64,000 bases of DNA, taken from the NCBI GenBank assembly GCA_023435305.1, contig JAEYRV010000006.1:1-64000 (forward strand), given 5' to 3'. A program made the translations under genes and the position numbers. This DNA is from Bacillota bacterium (GTDB lineage Bacteria; Bacillota; Clostridia; Acetivibrionales; DTU013). The stretch's first letter is position 1. Every line of letters begins with the position of its first letter. The notes under the pieces are model-generated. The model saw only the letters and a list, made by a program, of their open reading frames with translations. It was not told the DNA's origin and did no database searches. Below, piece by piece: positions 1 to 8,642 of this stretch.

Positions 1-169
1 CATAATAAAAATCCTCCAAACACCTTATATTATAGCACATAACGCAAAACTACGCAAGATAATTATTTAAAATTTGACAAAAAAATAAGCCTAAATCAAG
101 GCTTTTGGGGATTTTTTTCCTATTCAACTGTCAAAGACCCGCCTTGATTTCCCGACAATAAAAAATATA

Positions 170-197
170 TTGCATTTTGTATAACTACTGATATATT
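170..197 (+). promoter_or_regulatory. candidate sigma-A promoter
   Basis: TTGCAT at 170-175 and TATATT at 192-197 are separated by 16 bp, just ahead of the first membrane-protein gene. If this promoter is used, transcription would begin around 204, at the first possible ATG (205). That makes the second ATG (238) attractive as the start. A weak AAGCCT/AGGCTT hairpin (87-104) followed by a T-run lies upstream and may terminate the preceding gene. This is inference from consensus only. Confidence 0.35.
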
Positions 198-204
198 ATC
201 ACAT

Positions 205-1539
205 ATGAATGACTATTATATAGAAAGAAAGATACATATGATACAAAGCGCAGTGGTTCCGGCTTTACTTTGTTTGCTGCTGTTGGCGGCAGGTTACATG
301 CTGGTTCCATCTGATAAACATAAGAAGATATATTTAATACTTGCTTTTATAGGTATCCTGTTAAGAATAGCTGCGGTTCTGTACCTGTACGCAGAAGGTA
401 CTGGCTCCGTCGGGACAGACGGCCTTTTATACCATAAGGCCGGCATATGGATCAGCAGTCAGCTTGACCGGGGGATTCCCCTATTTAAGGTCAAATATGC
501 TTACACATGGTACACTGTTATTGTAGGGTTGGTATACAACACATTTGGTGTTAACCGATATATCGTTTCCTATATTAATATAGCACTCGCATTTTTTTCA
601 GCAATTCTTCTCCTGCGGATCGCATTAACACATAACTATAAATTCACAAATGCGTCATTCATAAGCCTGTCCTTTTTCTTTTTTCCGAATATTATTTTAT
701 GGACTTCCGACTCGAGGAAAGAGGCACTGACTATTTTCATATGTATTTTTTGTATATATATCATGCAAAGATATATTATTTGTGAAGCTTCACCGATCGA
801 GCAGAATCAACAAAAAGCGAAAAACCGCGCTGCTTCATTCATCAGTATTGTTTCAGTATGTATTCTGATGTGGCTTTGTACACTGATCCGTATATATATG
901 TTTGTTCCGATAGCCGCAGGTGTTCTGATAAGCCTTTTCTTAATATACAGAAAGAACAAAATGAAGATATACCTTGTATTTGGTCTGACTGTGATCATAA
1001 GTTCATTATTGATATTCTTCCTTACAGTCAACCCATTATTGGAAAACTACCATGCGATCATGTTTCCGGATGAGATAGGGGATTTTGGTGTCGATATCGC
1101 CAATAAGGTAGAGAAGATCAAGCTGCTGGCATCAAACAGAAACATCCTTGCTTCGGCGGCGAATTACTTCCTTCTGCCATATCCCGGCAATACAGGCATT
1201 GAGGAGATCAGCGGAAGCACTATTCTAAATATAATCGTCAGTATAGATATGCTCTCCTGGTATGTTTGCATGCTTCTCATAGCTGCAGGCATATTTTACA
1301 GTGTAAAAAATAAGGAAAGCCTCCTTTTGGGGATATTGGCCTTCCTCATTATCTACATCGTTATTAATATACTTGTTGTTGAAAATGTATCAGATACTAT
1401 ATACCGTTATCGTTCAGTAATCATCGGTCCTGCGCTGATGTTCATCGACTGGAGGGTGATCGCCGGTCTGAAAGAACATTTCATCAAGATTTTCAGACGA
1501 CACAGGGAAAATGAATCAAATTCCATCTCCATAAGTTGA
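205..1539 (+). CDS. multi-pass membrane protein, GT-C glycosyltransferase-like
   Basis: A protein of 444 residues with about ten hydrophobic segments spread over its length and a short basic C-terminus. The first long loop carries an acidic motif (GTDGLLYH, D72 to H77), placed as in GT-C/ArnT-type lipid-linked sugar transferases, where an Asp in the first periplasmic loop is catalytic. Family assignment is tentative: an O-antigen-polymerase-like protein would look similar. The start is uncertain. ATG 205 has no Shine-Dalgarno sequence and sits at the predicted transcript start, while ATG 238 (residue 12) follows a weak AAAGAAAG. It converges on the corrinoid-protein gene, with about 110 bp between the stops. 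Confidence 0.6.
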   Translation: MNDYYIERKIHMIQSAVVPALLCLLLLAAGYMLVPSDKHKKIYLILAFIGILLRIAAVLYLYAEGTGSVGTDGLLYHKAGIWISSQLDRGIPLFKVKYAYTWYTVIVGLVYNTFGVNRYIVSYINIALAFFSAILLLRIALTHNYKFTNASFISLSFFFFPNIILWTSDSRKEALTIFICIFCIYIMQRYIICEASPIEQNQQKAKNRAASFISIVSVCILMWLCTLIRIYMFVPIAAGVLISLFLIYRKNKMKIYLVFGLTVIISSLLIFFLTVNPLLENYHAIMFPDEIGDFGVDIANKVEKIKLLASNRNILASAANYFLLPYPGNTGIEEISGSTILNIIVSIDMLSWYVCMLLIAAGIFYSVKNKESLLLGILAFLIIYIVINILVVENVSDTIYRYRSVIIGPALMFIDWRVIAGLKEHFIKIFRRHRENESNSISIS

Positions 1540-1560
1540 AGTTCCCTCTTAGTCTATGTG

Positions 1561-1590
1561 GCCGGATTTTCAATTAATGGCAGAGCGAAA
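1561..1590. repeat. single relic copy of the 41-bp unit found at 18772
   Basis: The intergenic stretch between two convergent genes contains a block (1564-1583) that matches the core of the 41-bp tandem unit at 18772-18960 (TTTTCAATTA, two changed bases, GGCAG). I count about 17 of 20 matching positions. It suggests the unit is dispersed in this genome and not confined to one array. A by-eye match of this length could be chance. Confidence 0.35.
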
Positions 1591-1647
1591 ATCCGTCCTG
1601 ATCAAATCCGTCCAAGTCAAAAATCCACCCTGTTCCACCTCACCTGC

Positions 1648-2286
1648 TTATCCGGCTGTGCAAAGCTTAACAGCTACTTCGGCTGCAGTGGCAGCATCGG
1701 GAGTATATATGTCAGCGCCTATCTGCTTGCAGAATGCCTCTGTCACAGGAGCTCCTCCTATCATTATTTTCACCTTGCTCCTGATTCCTGCCTTCTCGAT
1801 CTCCTCAACCACTGTTTTGATTTCAGGCATGGTTGTTGTGAGCAGTGCAGAACAGGCTATTATATCTGCTCCGGTTTCGTTTGCCTTCTCAATGAATTTG
1901 TCAGCGGATACATCAATACCGATATCATATACTTCGAGGCCTTTTCCCTCCATCATCATCCTGACGAGGTTTTTGCCGATATCGTGCAGGTCTCCCTTCA
2001 CTGTGCCGATAACAACCTTTCCCTTTGCCTGAACTCCGCTGGAGGCAAGCAGCGGCTGAAGCAGTTCGGTTCCCGCCTTCATTGCACGTGCTGCTATCAA
2101 CACCTCCGGCACGTAAACCTCATCATTCTTGAATTTCTCACCAATGATCGACATACCGTCCAGAAGGCCCTGCTCAAGTATCGTCTTTGCATCGATACCC
2201 TCTTCTATTGCCTTTGTTACAAGCTCCTTTACAACCTTTGCCCTGCCCTGCTGCAGATTCTGCGAAATTTCTGCTAATATACTCAT
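1648..2286 (-). CDS. corrinoid protein for cobalamin-dependent methyl transfer (MtbC/MttC family)
   Basis: A protein of 212 residues. The N-terminal half (about 1-85) is the helical cap domain and the C-terminal half (about 88-205) the B12-binding Rossmann domain. The cobalt-ligand motif DLHDIG lies at 99-104 with His101. The SALLT (146-150) and GGAP (177-180) elements that embrace the nucleotide tail are also present. It would carry the methyl group on cobalt between a substrate methyltransferase and a UroD-type acceptor methyltransferase. ATG 2286 was chosen over the upstream ATG because of an AAGGGGTG ribosome site and because family members begin there. The neighbouring PocR-AraC regulator and the methyltransferase at 3941 complete part of the system. 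No substrate methyltransferase or reductive activator is nearby. Confidence 0.93.
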   Translation of the reverse strand: MSILAEISQNLQQGRAKVVKELVTKAIEEGIDAKTILEQGLLDGMSIIGEKFKNDEVYVPEVLIAARAMKAGTELLQPLLASSGVQAKGKVVIGTVKGDLHDIGKNLVRMMMEGKGLEVYDIGIDVSADKFIEKANETGADIIACSALLTTTMPEIKTVVEEIEKAGIRSKVKIMIGGAPVTEAFCKQIGADIYTPDAATAAEVAVKLCTAG

Positions 2287-2366
2287 TACTCGACACCCCT
2301 TCTGGGAAATTTCCCGTTGCTGTGCGATTCCCGCCCTTAGGCGCAAAACGCTTTTGATATATTTTA

Positions 2367-3653
2367 TTAAAAATTTAGATTTCCTTTTCTTTCCCTGAAC
2401 TTACCCGGGCTGATGCCCACATGGCTTCTGAATACCCTTGTAAAATAGCTCTGATCCTCATACCCCACCATATTGGCCACATCCACCAGCGGAATATCGT
2501 GATCCGCCAGTAATTTCTTGCTCATTTCGATCCTGATCCTGTTTAAATAGGTATTGAAATTACAATTCATTTCCTTCTTAAATATAGCACAGAAATATGA
2601 TGTACTGAGCTGAACGTGGCCGGCAACGTCCTCGAGCATTATTTTTCTCATGTAGTTCCGCTTTATGTAATCAACCGCTTTATATATAACATCGATATGT
2701 TTTACATCCTTCAGATTGAAAACGCAATCCGTAAAACGTATCATTATCCCCGACAGCCAGTAGGTAAGCTCGTCTATGGTATCAAATCCGTTTATCTGAG
2801 ACAGATAGTTGCAATTGAGACCGAATATCTGCTCGATGTCGGCCCCGCCCTCAAGCGCAGCTCGTGACAGCAGCACGACCAGTTCCAGTATCCTGGCCTT
2901 CATTACATCAAAATTTCCGCCTGATGTAAAGAAAACATGTCCCAATATTTCATTGAGGACCTTCTGGGAGCCTGATTTATCACCAAGCGGTATCAGCGAC
3001 AGCAGTTCCTTTTCCTTCTCGACGGGATAGGTTCTGGTATCGGTGTACTCGCCTGCTAATGATTTTATATAGTGCACATACTCGGATATCCTCGACTGCT
3101 GCTCCAGGACCTCGGTCCTGGCTCTCCCGGCATTATCCGGACTGTCCGCTATATATAAGGATACCATATAAAGCATTTCTGACAAGTCCTTTACTGCTTC
3201 CGGACTGACTATCGGCAACAGCCGTACCTGTCTTTCTATATCACCGGTTTTGCTTTTGTCAAAGTCCCCATTAATGATTATCTCCTCAATCAGCAGCTCA
3301 TCAGGCTCCATCATGAGTACCGGTCCGCCGAGCACAGCCCCCCTTGAGACACCGTTGCTCATTATCGGCGAGACCCAATGGACCAGTCCAATCGGGCAGA
3401 AGAATATGTACCTGCCGCCAAATCTCTCGGCCTGATAGCTCCCGTACAGATGAGCATTGCTGCATTTTCTGTCTGTACAGCCAAGACTCTTGCATAGCTC
3501 GCACTGTCCGTTTGGCGAAGCATGGACAACTGTATTGCCATGAGTATCGATGACCAGGCATTCCGTACCCACAGACCGGCTGTAAGTCTGGGCGGCATGC
3601 TTTGACCTCTCAATATCAAGCCGCGTTTCATCTGCAGTCTGAATACCTCTCAT
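2367..3653 (-). CDS. PocR-domain AraC-family transcriptional regulator
   Basis: A protein of 428 residues. The N-terminal 170 or so residues resemble the PocR sensory domain, with a conserved Cys cluster (C51, C54, C59, C64, C86) that could bind metal or a small ligand. The C-terminal 100 residues form a two-helix-turn-helix AraC DNA-binding domain ending in the GYEDQSYFTRVFR signature. PocR-type sensors are known from propanediol and corrinoid-dependent methylotrophy regulons. The gene lies directly upstream of the corrinoid-protein gene on the same strand and divergent from the methyltransferase gene, so it probably activates both. Its ATG has a GGAAAGAG ribosome site. Confidence 0.9.
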   Translation of the reverse strand: MRGIQTADETRLDIERSKHAAQTYSRSVGTECLVIDTHGNTVVHASPNGQCELCKSLGCTDRKCSNAHLYGSYQAERFGGRYIFFCPIGLVHWVSPIMSNGVSRGAVLGGPVLMMEPDELLIEEIIINGDFDKSKTGDIERQVRLLPIVSPEAVKDLSEMLYMVSLYIADSPDNAGRARTEVLEQQSRISEYVHYIKSLAGEYTDTRTYPVEKEKELLSLIPLGDKSGSQKVLNEILGHVFFTSGGNFDVMKARILELVVLLSRAALEGGADIEQIFGLNCNYLSQINGFDTIDELTYWLSGIMIRFTDCVFNLKDVKHIDVIYKAVDYIKRNYMRKIMLEDVAGHVQLSTSYFCAIFKKEMNCNFNTYLNRIRIEMSKKLLADHDIPLVDVANMVGYEDQSYFTRVFRSHVGISPGKFRERKGNLNF

Positions 3654-3940
3654 CGTTACTCTCTTTCCGATTACAGCAACTATCGGAATATATCACGATA
3701 TTGTCACCGCTAATCATAATACTTTTTCAATGATTCGTATTTAAAATTTTTCTAGTTTTTTGCATTTTTTAACGATTTCGCATAAACATTTTACCACAAT
3801 CATTCAAATAATAAAATAGTGCAAATCTTTAAAATCTATTTATATAATACGTTTATATAGTTGTGTAATATTAACATGATCAGAATGCAAAAGATACTTT
3901 TCATTTGTAATAATTAAATATTCTAAAAGTGAGGTTCAAC

Positions 3941-4996
3941 ATGAAAATCAATATGAACGAATGGGCGCAAGAAATCATCAACTCGGAAAACAGGCTTTCA
4001 ATGCCGATCATGACCTATCCGGGGCTTAAGCTTGTCGGATCTGGAATAATGGATGTGATTCAGGATGGCGAAAGCCAGTTCAGATGTATATATGAGCTTT
4101 CGCGAAAATACCCTTCCATAGCTGCGATGACGATCATGGACCTGTCAGTGGAAGCAGAAGTATTCGGCAGCACTATAAGATATTCCGCCGATGAAGTTCC
4201 TGCCGTCGCGGGCAGCATAGTAGACAGCGAAAGCTCGGCAAGGGAGCTTAAAATACCCATTCTCGGCACAGGAAGGACCGGGGCTTACCTCAGAGCGGCA
4301 GAGCTGTGCGCGCAGAACATCAGCGGCAAGCCTTCCTTCGGGGGACAGATAGGTCCGTTTTCACTGGCATGCAGGTTGTTTGACATGACAGAAATCATGG
4401 TGGCGTTATTTGATGAGCCCGAAACAGTTCATATAATACTGGAAAAAGCCACAGAATTTCTGACAGCCTATGCAAAAGCCTTCAAGGATGCAGGTGCCAA
4501 CGGCATCATAATTGCCGAGCCAGCATCGGGACTGTTGTCTCCTGACCAGTGTACCGAATTTTCCTCGGAATATGTCAAAAAAATAGTTGATGCAGTACAG
4601 GATGACCATTTCATGATCATCCTCCACAACTGCGGAAATACAACCAGACTGGTTCCTTCACTGATGTCCACCGGCGCCGGCGGATATCATTTCGGCAACG
4701 CTGTAGACATGACGGCCATATTGCCTCAGGTGCCGTCCGACCGACTGGTATTCGGCAACATTGACCCGGCAAGGACTTTTAAGAACGGTACCATTGAGGA
4801 CGTAAGGGAGAAAACCCGCGAACTGCTCGAAAAAACAGCCGGCTATAGGAATTTTGTCATTTCATCCGGCTGCGATATACCCCCCGGAACGCCTATTGAA
4901 AACATCGAAGCCTTTTTTGAAACAGTAGCCGCATATAATGACGCGAAGGCTGTCCCCCACTTTACCGGGAACCAGGCGATATTTTCATTCGTATAG
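3941..4996 (+). CDS. uroporphyrinogen-decarboxylase-family methyltransferase (MtaA/CmuA-like)
   Basis: A protein of 351 residues with the UroD-type TIM-barrel fold used by methylcobamide-dependent methyltransferases. The zinc/thiol-activating motif H-x-C is at His229/Cys231, with a third ligand Cys311 in SSGCDIPPG. These are absent from true uroporphyrinogen decarboxylases and present in MtaA-type enzymes. It probably moves a methyl group between the corrinoid protein (1648-2286) and a thiol or tetrahydrofolate-type acceptor. ATG 3941 is preferred over the in-frame GTG 3929 because the GTGAGGT ribosome site lies 6 nt upstream of it and overlaps the GTG. It is transcribed divergently from the PocR regulator across a 287-bp AT-rich region. 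Confidence 0.9.
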   Translation: MKINMNEWAQEIINSENRLSMPIMTYPGLKLVGSGIMDVIQDGESQFRCIYELSRKYPSIAAMTIMDLSVEAEVFGSTIRYSADEVPAVAGSIVDSESSARELKIPILGTGRTGAYLRAAELCAQNISGKPSFGGQIGPFSLACRLFDMTEIMVALFDEPETVHIILEKATEFLTAYAKAFKDAGANGIIIAEPASGLLSPDQCTEFSSEYVKKIVDAVQDDHFMIILHNCGNTTRLVPSLMSTGAGGYHFGNAVDMTAILPQVPSDRLVFGNIDPARTFKNGTIEDVREKTRELLEKTAGYRNFVISSGCDIPPGTPIENIEAFFETVAAYNDAKAVPHFTGNQAIFSFV

Positions 4997-5625
4997 TTGA
5001 AACCTGAGCATTACTATTGGGTAATATAGGGGAGTGTGCAAAAATTGCATCACCTGGGCACAATATCATTTGTCTCATTGAAAATACTCAATGTCTACTT
5101 TTGATTTTATTGTAAGTACTCAATAACTATGGCCTATAATCAAATAACTATTGATTTATGTAGACTCCAGAGTAATATTAGCTGCCCAGAACATGCGATT
5201 TTTGCACACTGCGGTCTTGGAAAATCAGAACTCCTGCTTTTATCTGCAAAATCACCGGTTTTATGTATAAGTGCTGTACTTATCAAAAAAATCACTCATT
5301 TAGCAGATATGTACTGTACTTATATAGTTAATCATCTATTTTGGATAGGGATAGGGATAGGGATAGGGATAGGGATAGGCATACGGCCTTTATTTGTATT
5401 TTGCTACCAGTATGGCTATTGTTGGATATATCATGTTGCTCTTTTACCTCAACAGCACCACATTGAGGATCTTGGAAAGTTAAATAGATCAAATCAAGAT
5501 GTTTTAAAACGGTGGTGGTCCAAAATTCAATTAAAGTCTAAATTATTTTCGTTTTTATTGAATGTATTCAATGATTAGGGAACATAAACAGGCGAACAAC
5601 GCTTTATGTAAATCAGTAACGTATA
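4997..5625. other. gene-free region with a GGGATA hexamer run
   Basis: No convincing gene was found. Five to six perfect copies of the hexamer GGGATA occupy about 5345-5379. An open frame at 5129-5578 crosses it, but it has no ribosome site, encodes an Ile-Gly run from the repeat and otherwise looks random, so I do not call it. The rest of the stretch is AT-rich and unremarkable. Confidence 0.6.
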
Positions 5626-5949
5626 GAGTCAGGACTTTACTTGAGTTTTGGACCACTCAGCTAGTTTGAGTAGGACTTTACTTGAATTTTGGTCCACTCA
5701 CCTAGTTTGAGTAGGACTTTACTTGAATTTTGGTCCACTCACCTAGTTTGAGCAGGACTTTACTTGAATTTTGGTCCACTCACCTAGTTTGAGCAGGACT
5801 TTACTTGAATTTTGGTCCACTAACCTAGTTTGAGTAGGACTTTACTTGAATTCTGGTCCAATCACCTAGTTTGAGCAGGACTTTACTTGAATTTTGGTCC
5901 ACTCACCAAACCAGAGCAGGACTTTACTTGAGTTTTGGTCCACTCAACA
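5626..5949. repeat. 41-bp tandem repeat, 8 copies
   Basis: Eight head-to-tail units with an exact period of 41 bp; the shared GGACTTTACTTGA core recurs at 5630, 5671, 5712, 5753, 5794, 5835, 5876 and 5917 (give or take one base). Each unit carries two small inverted repeats: GGAC/GTCC flanking the AT-rich half, and ACTCA/TGAGT around the unit junction. There are no variable spacers, so this is not CRISPR. Copies differ by a few substitutions, mostly at the outer ends. It lies downstream of the leftward glycosylase gene. Confidence 0.95.
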
Positions 5950-6070
5950 GTAGGTACGGGTGCAGGTACCACAGGCACAGCCCCAGTATGTACAGCAGCA
6001 GAATCCTCCGTAACCACAGACTCAAGTACCACAACCACAGGATGCAGGCAGCAACATCACATCATATGAA

Positions 6071-6655
6071 TTAATGACTGCGCAAAAGGTCACGAAGCTT
6101 CAGGATATCTGTTTCACAGGTTTGCTTGAGACTGCGGTTGTAGATTACACTTGCCGGATGGTAGAGCGGGAAAAGCTTGTATTCCCGCTCTTTTATCCTT
6201 TCAACAGCGGGGATGCCATGGCGCTCACCTATATTCATTGAAAAATTTCCTGTTACGGCTCTCAATGGGACATTCCCGAGCGTCACGATACATATAGGGC
6301 GTATCATTTCTATCTCTCTTATCAGATATGGCCTGCTGGCTGTGATCTCGTCCCTTGCCGCCGGCCTGTTCGACAATCTTCCTGTCTTTGGATTCTCCTT
6401 TGAAAGCCTGTACTTTATAGCATTTGTGATATATATCTCTTCTCTTTTAATGCCGGCCAGCTCAAGGAGTTCATCCAGATTTTTCCCGGCCGCACCTGAA
6501 AACGGACGTGAGAGCTTGACCTCCTCGCGTCCTGGCGCTTCACCTATCAAAAGCATACGAGGCTCAATGCAGCCACAGCCGAACACAAACTCGTTGCCCG
6601 CAAACTGTTGCGCATACTCGTCATACAAATTCTTCAGCATCTCTTCATTATTCAT
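6071..6655 (-). CDS. uracil-DNA glycosylase family protein lacking part of the Fe-S cysteine set
   Basis: A protein of 194 residues from the UDG superfamily. The uracil-pocket motif GEAPG is at 38-42, the SRPFSGAAGK stretch follows it, and the C-terminal HPAS loop is at 166-169. The N-terminal Cys pair is reduced to a CGC (27-29), and the second pair expected near NxxKCR is missing (the sequence reads NAIKYR, 79-83). It therefore cannot build the standard 4Fe-4S cluster of family 4, unlike its neighbour at 6959-7516. It likely removes damaged bases but may have a shifted specificity. ATG 6655 has an AAGGAG ribosome site. A 300-bp array of 26-bp repeats separates it from the paralogue. Confidence 0.8.
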   Translation of the reverse strand: MNNEEMLKNLYDEYAQQFAGNEFVFGCGCIEPRMLLIGEAPGREEVKLSRPFSGAAGKNLDELLELAGIKREEIYITNAIKYRLSKENPKTGRLSNRPAARDEITASRPYLIREIEMIRPICIVTLGNVPLRAVTGNFSMNIGERHGIPAVERIKEREYKLFPLYHPASVIYNRSLKQTCETDILKLRDLLRSH

Positions 6656-6675
6656 TCACTAACTCCTTAACATTT

Positions 6676-6918
6676 TGACAGATCCTTTGTCCCACTACGC
6701 TAGACAAATCCTTTGTCTCACTGCACCAGGCAAATCCTTTGTCCCACTGCACCAGACAAATCCTTCGTCCCACTGCACCAGGCAGATCCTTTGTCTCACT
6801 GCACCAGACAAATCCTTTGTCCCACTGCACCAGACAGATCCTTTGTCACACTGCACCAGACAGATCCTTCGTCCCACTGTGCCGGGCAGATCCTTTGTCC
6901 CACTGTGCCGGGCAGAAC
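6676..6918. repeat. 26-bp tandem repeat, 9 copies, each with a short hairpin
   Basis: Nine units with an exact 26-bp period (ATCCTT at 6682, 6708, 6734, 6760, 6786, 6812, 6838, 6864, 6890). Most units contain a palindrome GACAAA-TCC-TTTGTC or a one-base variant, so the RNA of either strand would form a row of small hairpins. The array fills the gap between two leftward UDG-family genes. Because 26 is not a multiple of 3, it opens false reading frames on both strands. Confidence 0.95.
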
Positions 6919-6958
6919 GCCGGCCTTCTGTCTGGCGAAACTGGCCAAAAGACAAGCT

Positions 6959-7516
6959 TCAGCGGCTCAGTTCGTCCAGTTTGAGTCTGACCTGCTTCAT
7001 ATCCTCGAACATGAGCGCTTTCTTTGACACGTCCCGAAGCAGCGCCGCGGGATGGAAGGTCGGCATGATCCAGAAGCCCTTTCGGTTTATCCATTGGCCT
7101 CTGATATGTGAGATTTTAGCATTACGGTCTATGATATACTTCATTGCGGTCGCACCCATACACACCATTATTTGCGGCTTGATCAGCGCTGTCTGGTTCC
7201 GCAGCCACGGCAGACAGCTTTCCGCCTCATCATCTGCAGGCACGCGGTTTGACGGCGGACGGCACTTGACGATATTGCATATATAGTAGTCATCTTCCCT
7301 GAACATAAGAGCAGACAGCAAGAGATCCAGAAGCTGGCCTGCGGCACCGACAAAAGGTTTGCCCTGTCTGTCCTCCTGCTCTCCAGGACCCTCGCCCACA
7401 AGCATTATCGGGGCAGTTTTGGATCCCCGGCCTATGACAATGTTTGTCCTTGTTTTACCAAGTCCGCACAGCATACACTCAGAGCACTTCTTCTCAAGCT
7501 CGTCCCACCCCAGCAT
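6959..7516 (-). CDS. family 4 (4Fe-4S) uracil-DNA glycosylase
   Basis: A protein of 185 residues, typical length for type 4 UDG. The four cluster cysteines C14, C17, C85 and C101 have almost the spacing known in thermophilic family 4 enzymes. GEGPGEQED (41-49) forms the uracil pocket and water-activating loop, and HPA (155-157) the minor-groove loop. It excises uracil from DNA to start base-excision repair. The open frame continues upstream to 7645, but that extension is made of a 16-bp direct repeat (7581-7596 and 7626-7641). An AGGGGGT ribosome site precedes ATG 7516 (or TTG 7519), so I start here. A second, cluster-deficient UDG relative follows after the 26-bp array. Confidence 0.93.
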   Translation of the reverse strand: MLGWDELEKKCSECMLCGLGKTRTNIVIGRGSKTAPIMLVGEGPGEQEDRQGKPFVGAAGQLLDLLLSALMFREDDYYICNIVKCRPPSNRVPADDEAESCLPWLRNQTALIKPQIMVCMGATAMKYIIDRNAKISHIRGQWINRKGFWIMPTFHPAALLRDVSKKALMFEDMKQVRLKLDELSR

Positions 7517-7653
7517 CAACTCATTAACCCCCTGACAAAAGTATCTGGCACCTGCTGGACAAAAACCAAAACGAAGCTGTATCGGCAGGCAGCCGGTCAC
7601 TACCCCTATAAACCCGCCAGTCAGCATCGGCAGGCAGCCGGACATTCATAAAA

Positions 7654-8601
7654 CTAGTCTATTGAAACTCTATAATAATCATAAGTACATTTTGTCGTAA
7701 AACCACATGACCTGTAAAGCGATAATGCCGTATCATTGACACAATCGACCTCGAGAGCAACATGTGAAGGTCCCTTTGATAAAGCCATATTCACAGCAAG
7801 TCCAAGGGCAGCTCTTCCATAACCTAAGCCGCGGTATTCAGGCTTAATGCCAAAGCCATAGATAAGGATATCATCCTTTTCTGTGCTAAGTCTAATCATA
7901 CCTATGTCCTTGCCCTCTGCAACAACTATAAACATCTGAGTATTAACTGCTGAACCCTGATGTCCCTGACAATCGAGCCAGACTTCGTTATAAAATGCTC
8001 TTGATTCTTCAACCGAAGTATTGAAGCATATCGAATCCATCCCGGCCAGCAGCTCTAGATCATCCTGCACAGCTTTTCTGAACCCCACGGGGCTCGTGAC
8101 CTTTACAGGCTCCATATCGCCTGGCAATTCCATCAAATGCTCTGAATGATCAAAAACAGCTCCTGATGCCTTAATAAACTCAGTTCCCGAAGCCGATCCC
8201 CTGTCATTGATAAACAACATGCTCCTGATATTTCTTGCCCTCATTTCTTCAATGGCCTGTCCAAGCAGTACTGAGAAAATTCCCTTCCTTCTGTATGAGG
8301 GATCGACCATGCCGCTTATCTCAGCTTCAGTCCCTCCGAAGCAAAAAACCGCAAGATAGCCCGCCAGAACGCCATTCTTGTCAAAGCATAGAAAATCGTC
8401 ATTTGAACCCGGCTTACGGTCTGTAATGATGTCCCAGTTCAGCTTCAGCCTTATGCCATCATGCTGGCTGCACAGTCCTTCAAGGTCTCGTATTGCTGCA
8501 AGGTCGTCTTCGTTGAGGGTTTGTCTTGCGACGATTTCAAACTCATCTTTATCAAGGCCGCGCACTTTATTTTCGGCAAAGCTGCCGGTTTTCCAATTCA
8601 T
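7654..8601 (-). CDS. tandem-domain GNAT acetyltransferase
   Basis: A protein of 315 residues with two GNAT folds. The first (about 40-150) has the acetyl-CoA loop YRRKGIF. The second (about 175-310) has YRGLGYGRAAL followed by the NDTALSLYRSCGF C-terminal strand. The second domain has the complete Q/RxxGxG/A signature and is probably the catalytic one; the first looks partly degenerate. Substrate is unknown. It has an AAAGGATG ribosome site and is 41 bp from the MFS gene upstream on the same strand, so co-transcription with that gene is possible. Confidence 0.85.
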   Translation of the reverse strand: MNWKTGSFAENKVRGLDKDEFEIVARQTLNEDDLAAIRDLEGLCSQHDGIRLKLNWDIITDRKPGSNDDFLCFDKNGVLAGYLAVFCFGGTEAEISGMVDPSYRRKGIFSVLLGQAIEEMRARNIRSMLFINDRGSASGTEFIKASGAVFDHSEHLMELPGDMEPVKVTSPVGFRKAVQDDLELLAGMDSICFNTSVEESRAFYNEVWLDCQGHQGSAVNTQMFIVVAEGKDIGMIRLSTEKDDILIYGFGIKPEYRGLGYGRAALGLAVNMALSKGPSHVALEVDCVNDTALSLYRSCGFTTKCTYDYYRVSID

Positions 8602-8642
8602 AAATAGTCATCCTTTTTCATAAGGGTTACTTCGGTCTATCG

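Noticed and set aside
1556..2277. Rightward frames of 158 and 239 residues
   Set aside because: Antisense shadows of the corrinoid-protein gene, without family motifs.
2287..3940. Cobalamin riboswitch for the corrinoid module
   Set aside because: No B12-box-like conserved sequence in the 287-bp divergent region or before the corrinoid gene.
5129..5578. 149-residue open frame across the GGGATA run
   Set aside because: No ribosome site, an Ile-Gly run produced by the repeat, and no family-like motif.
5626..5949. CRISPR array
   Set aside because: Units are contiguous with no spacers, and no cas gene is present; the same applies to the other arrays.
6675..7286. Several overlapping open frames on both strands across the 26-bp array
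   Set aside because: Produced by a repeat whose period is not a multiple of three; no start signals; they also overlap the real UDG gene.
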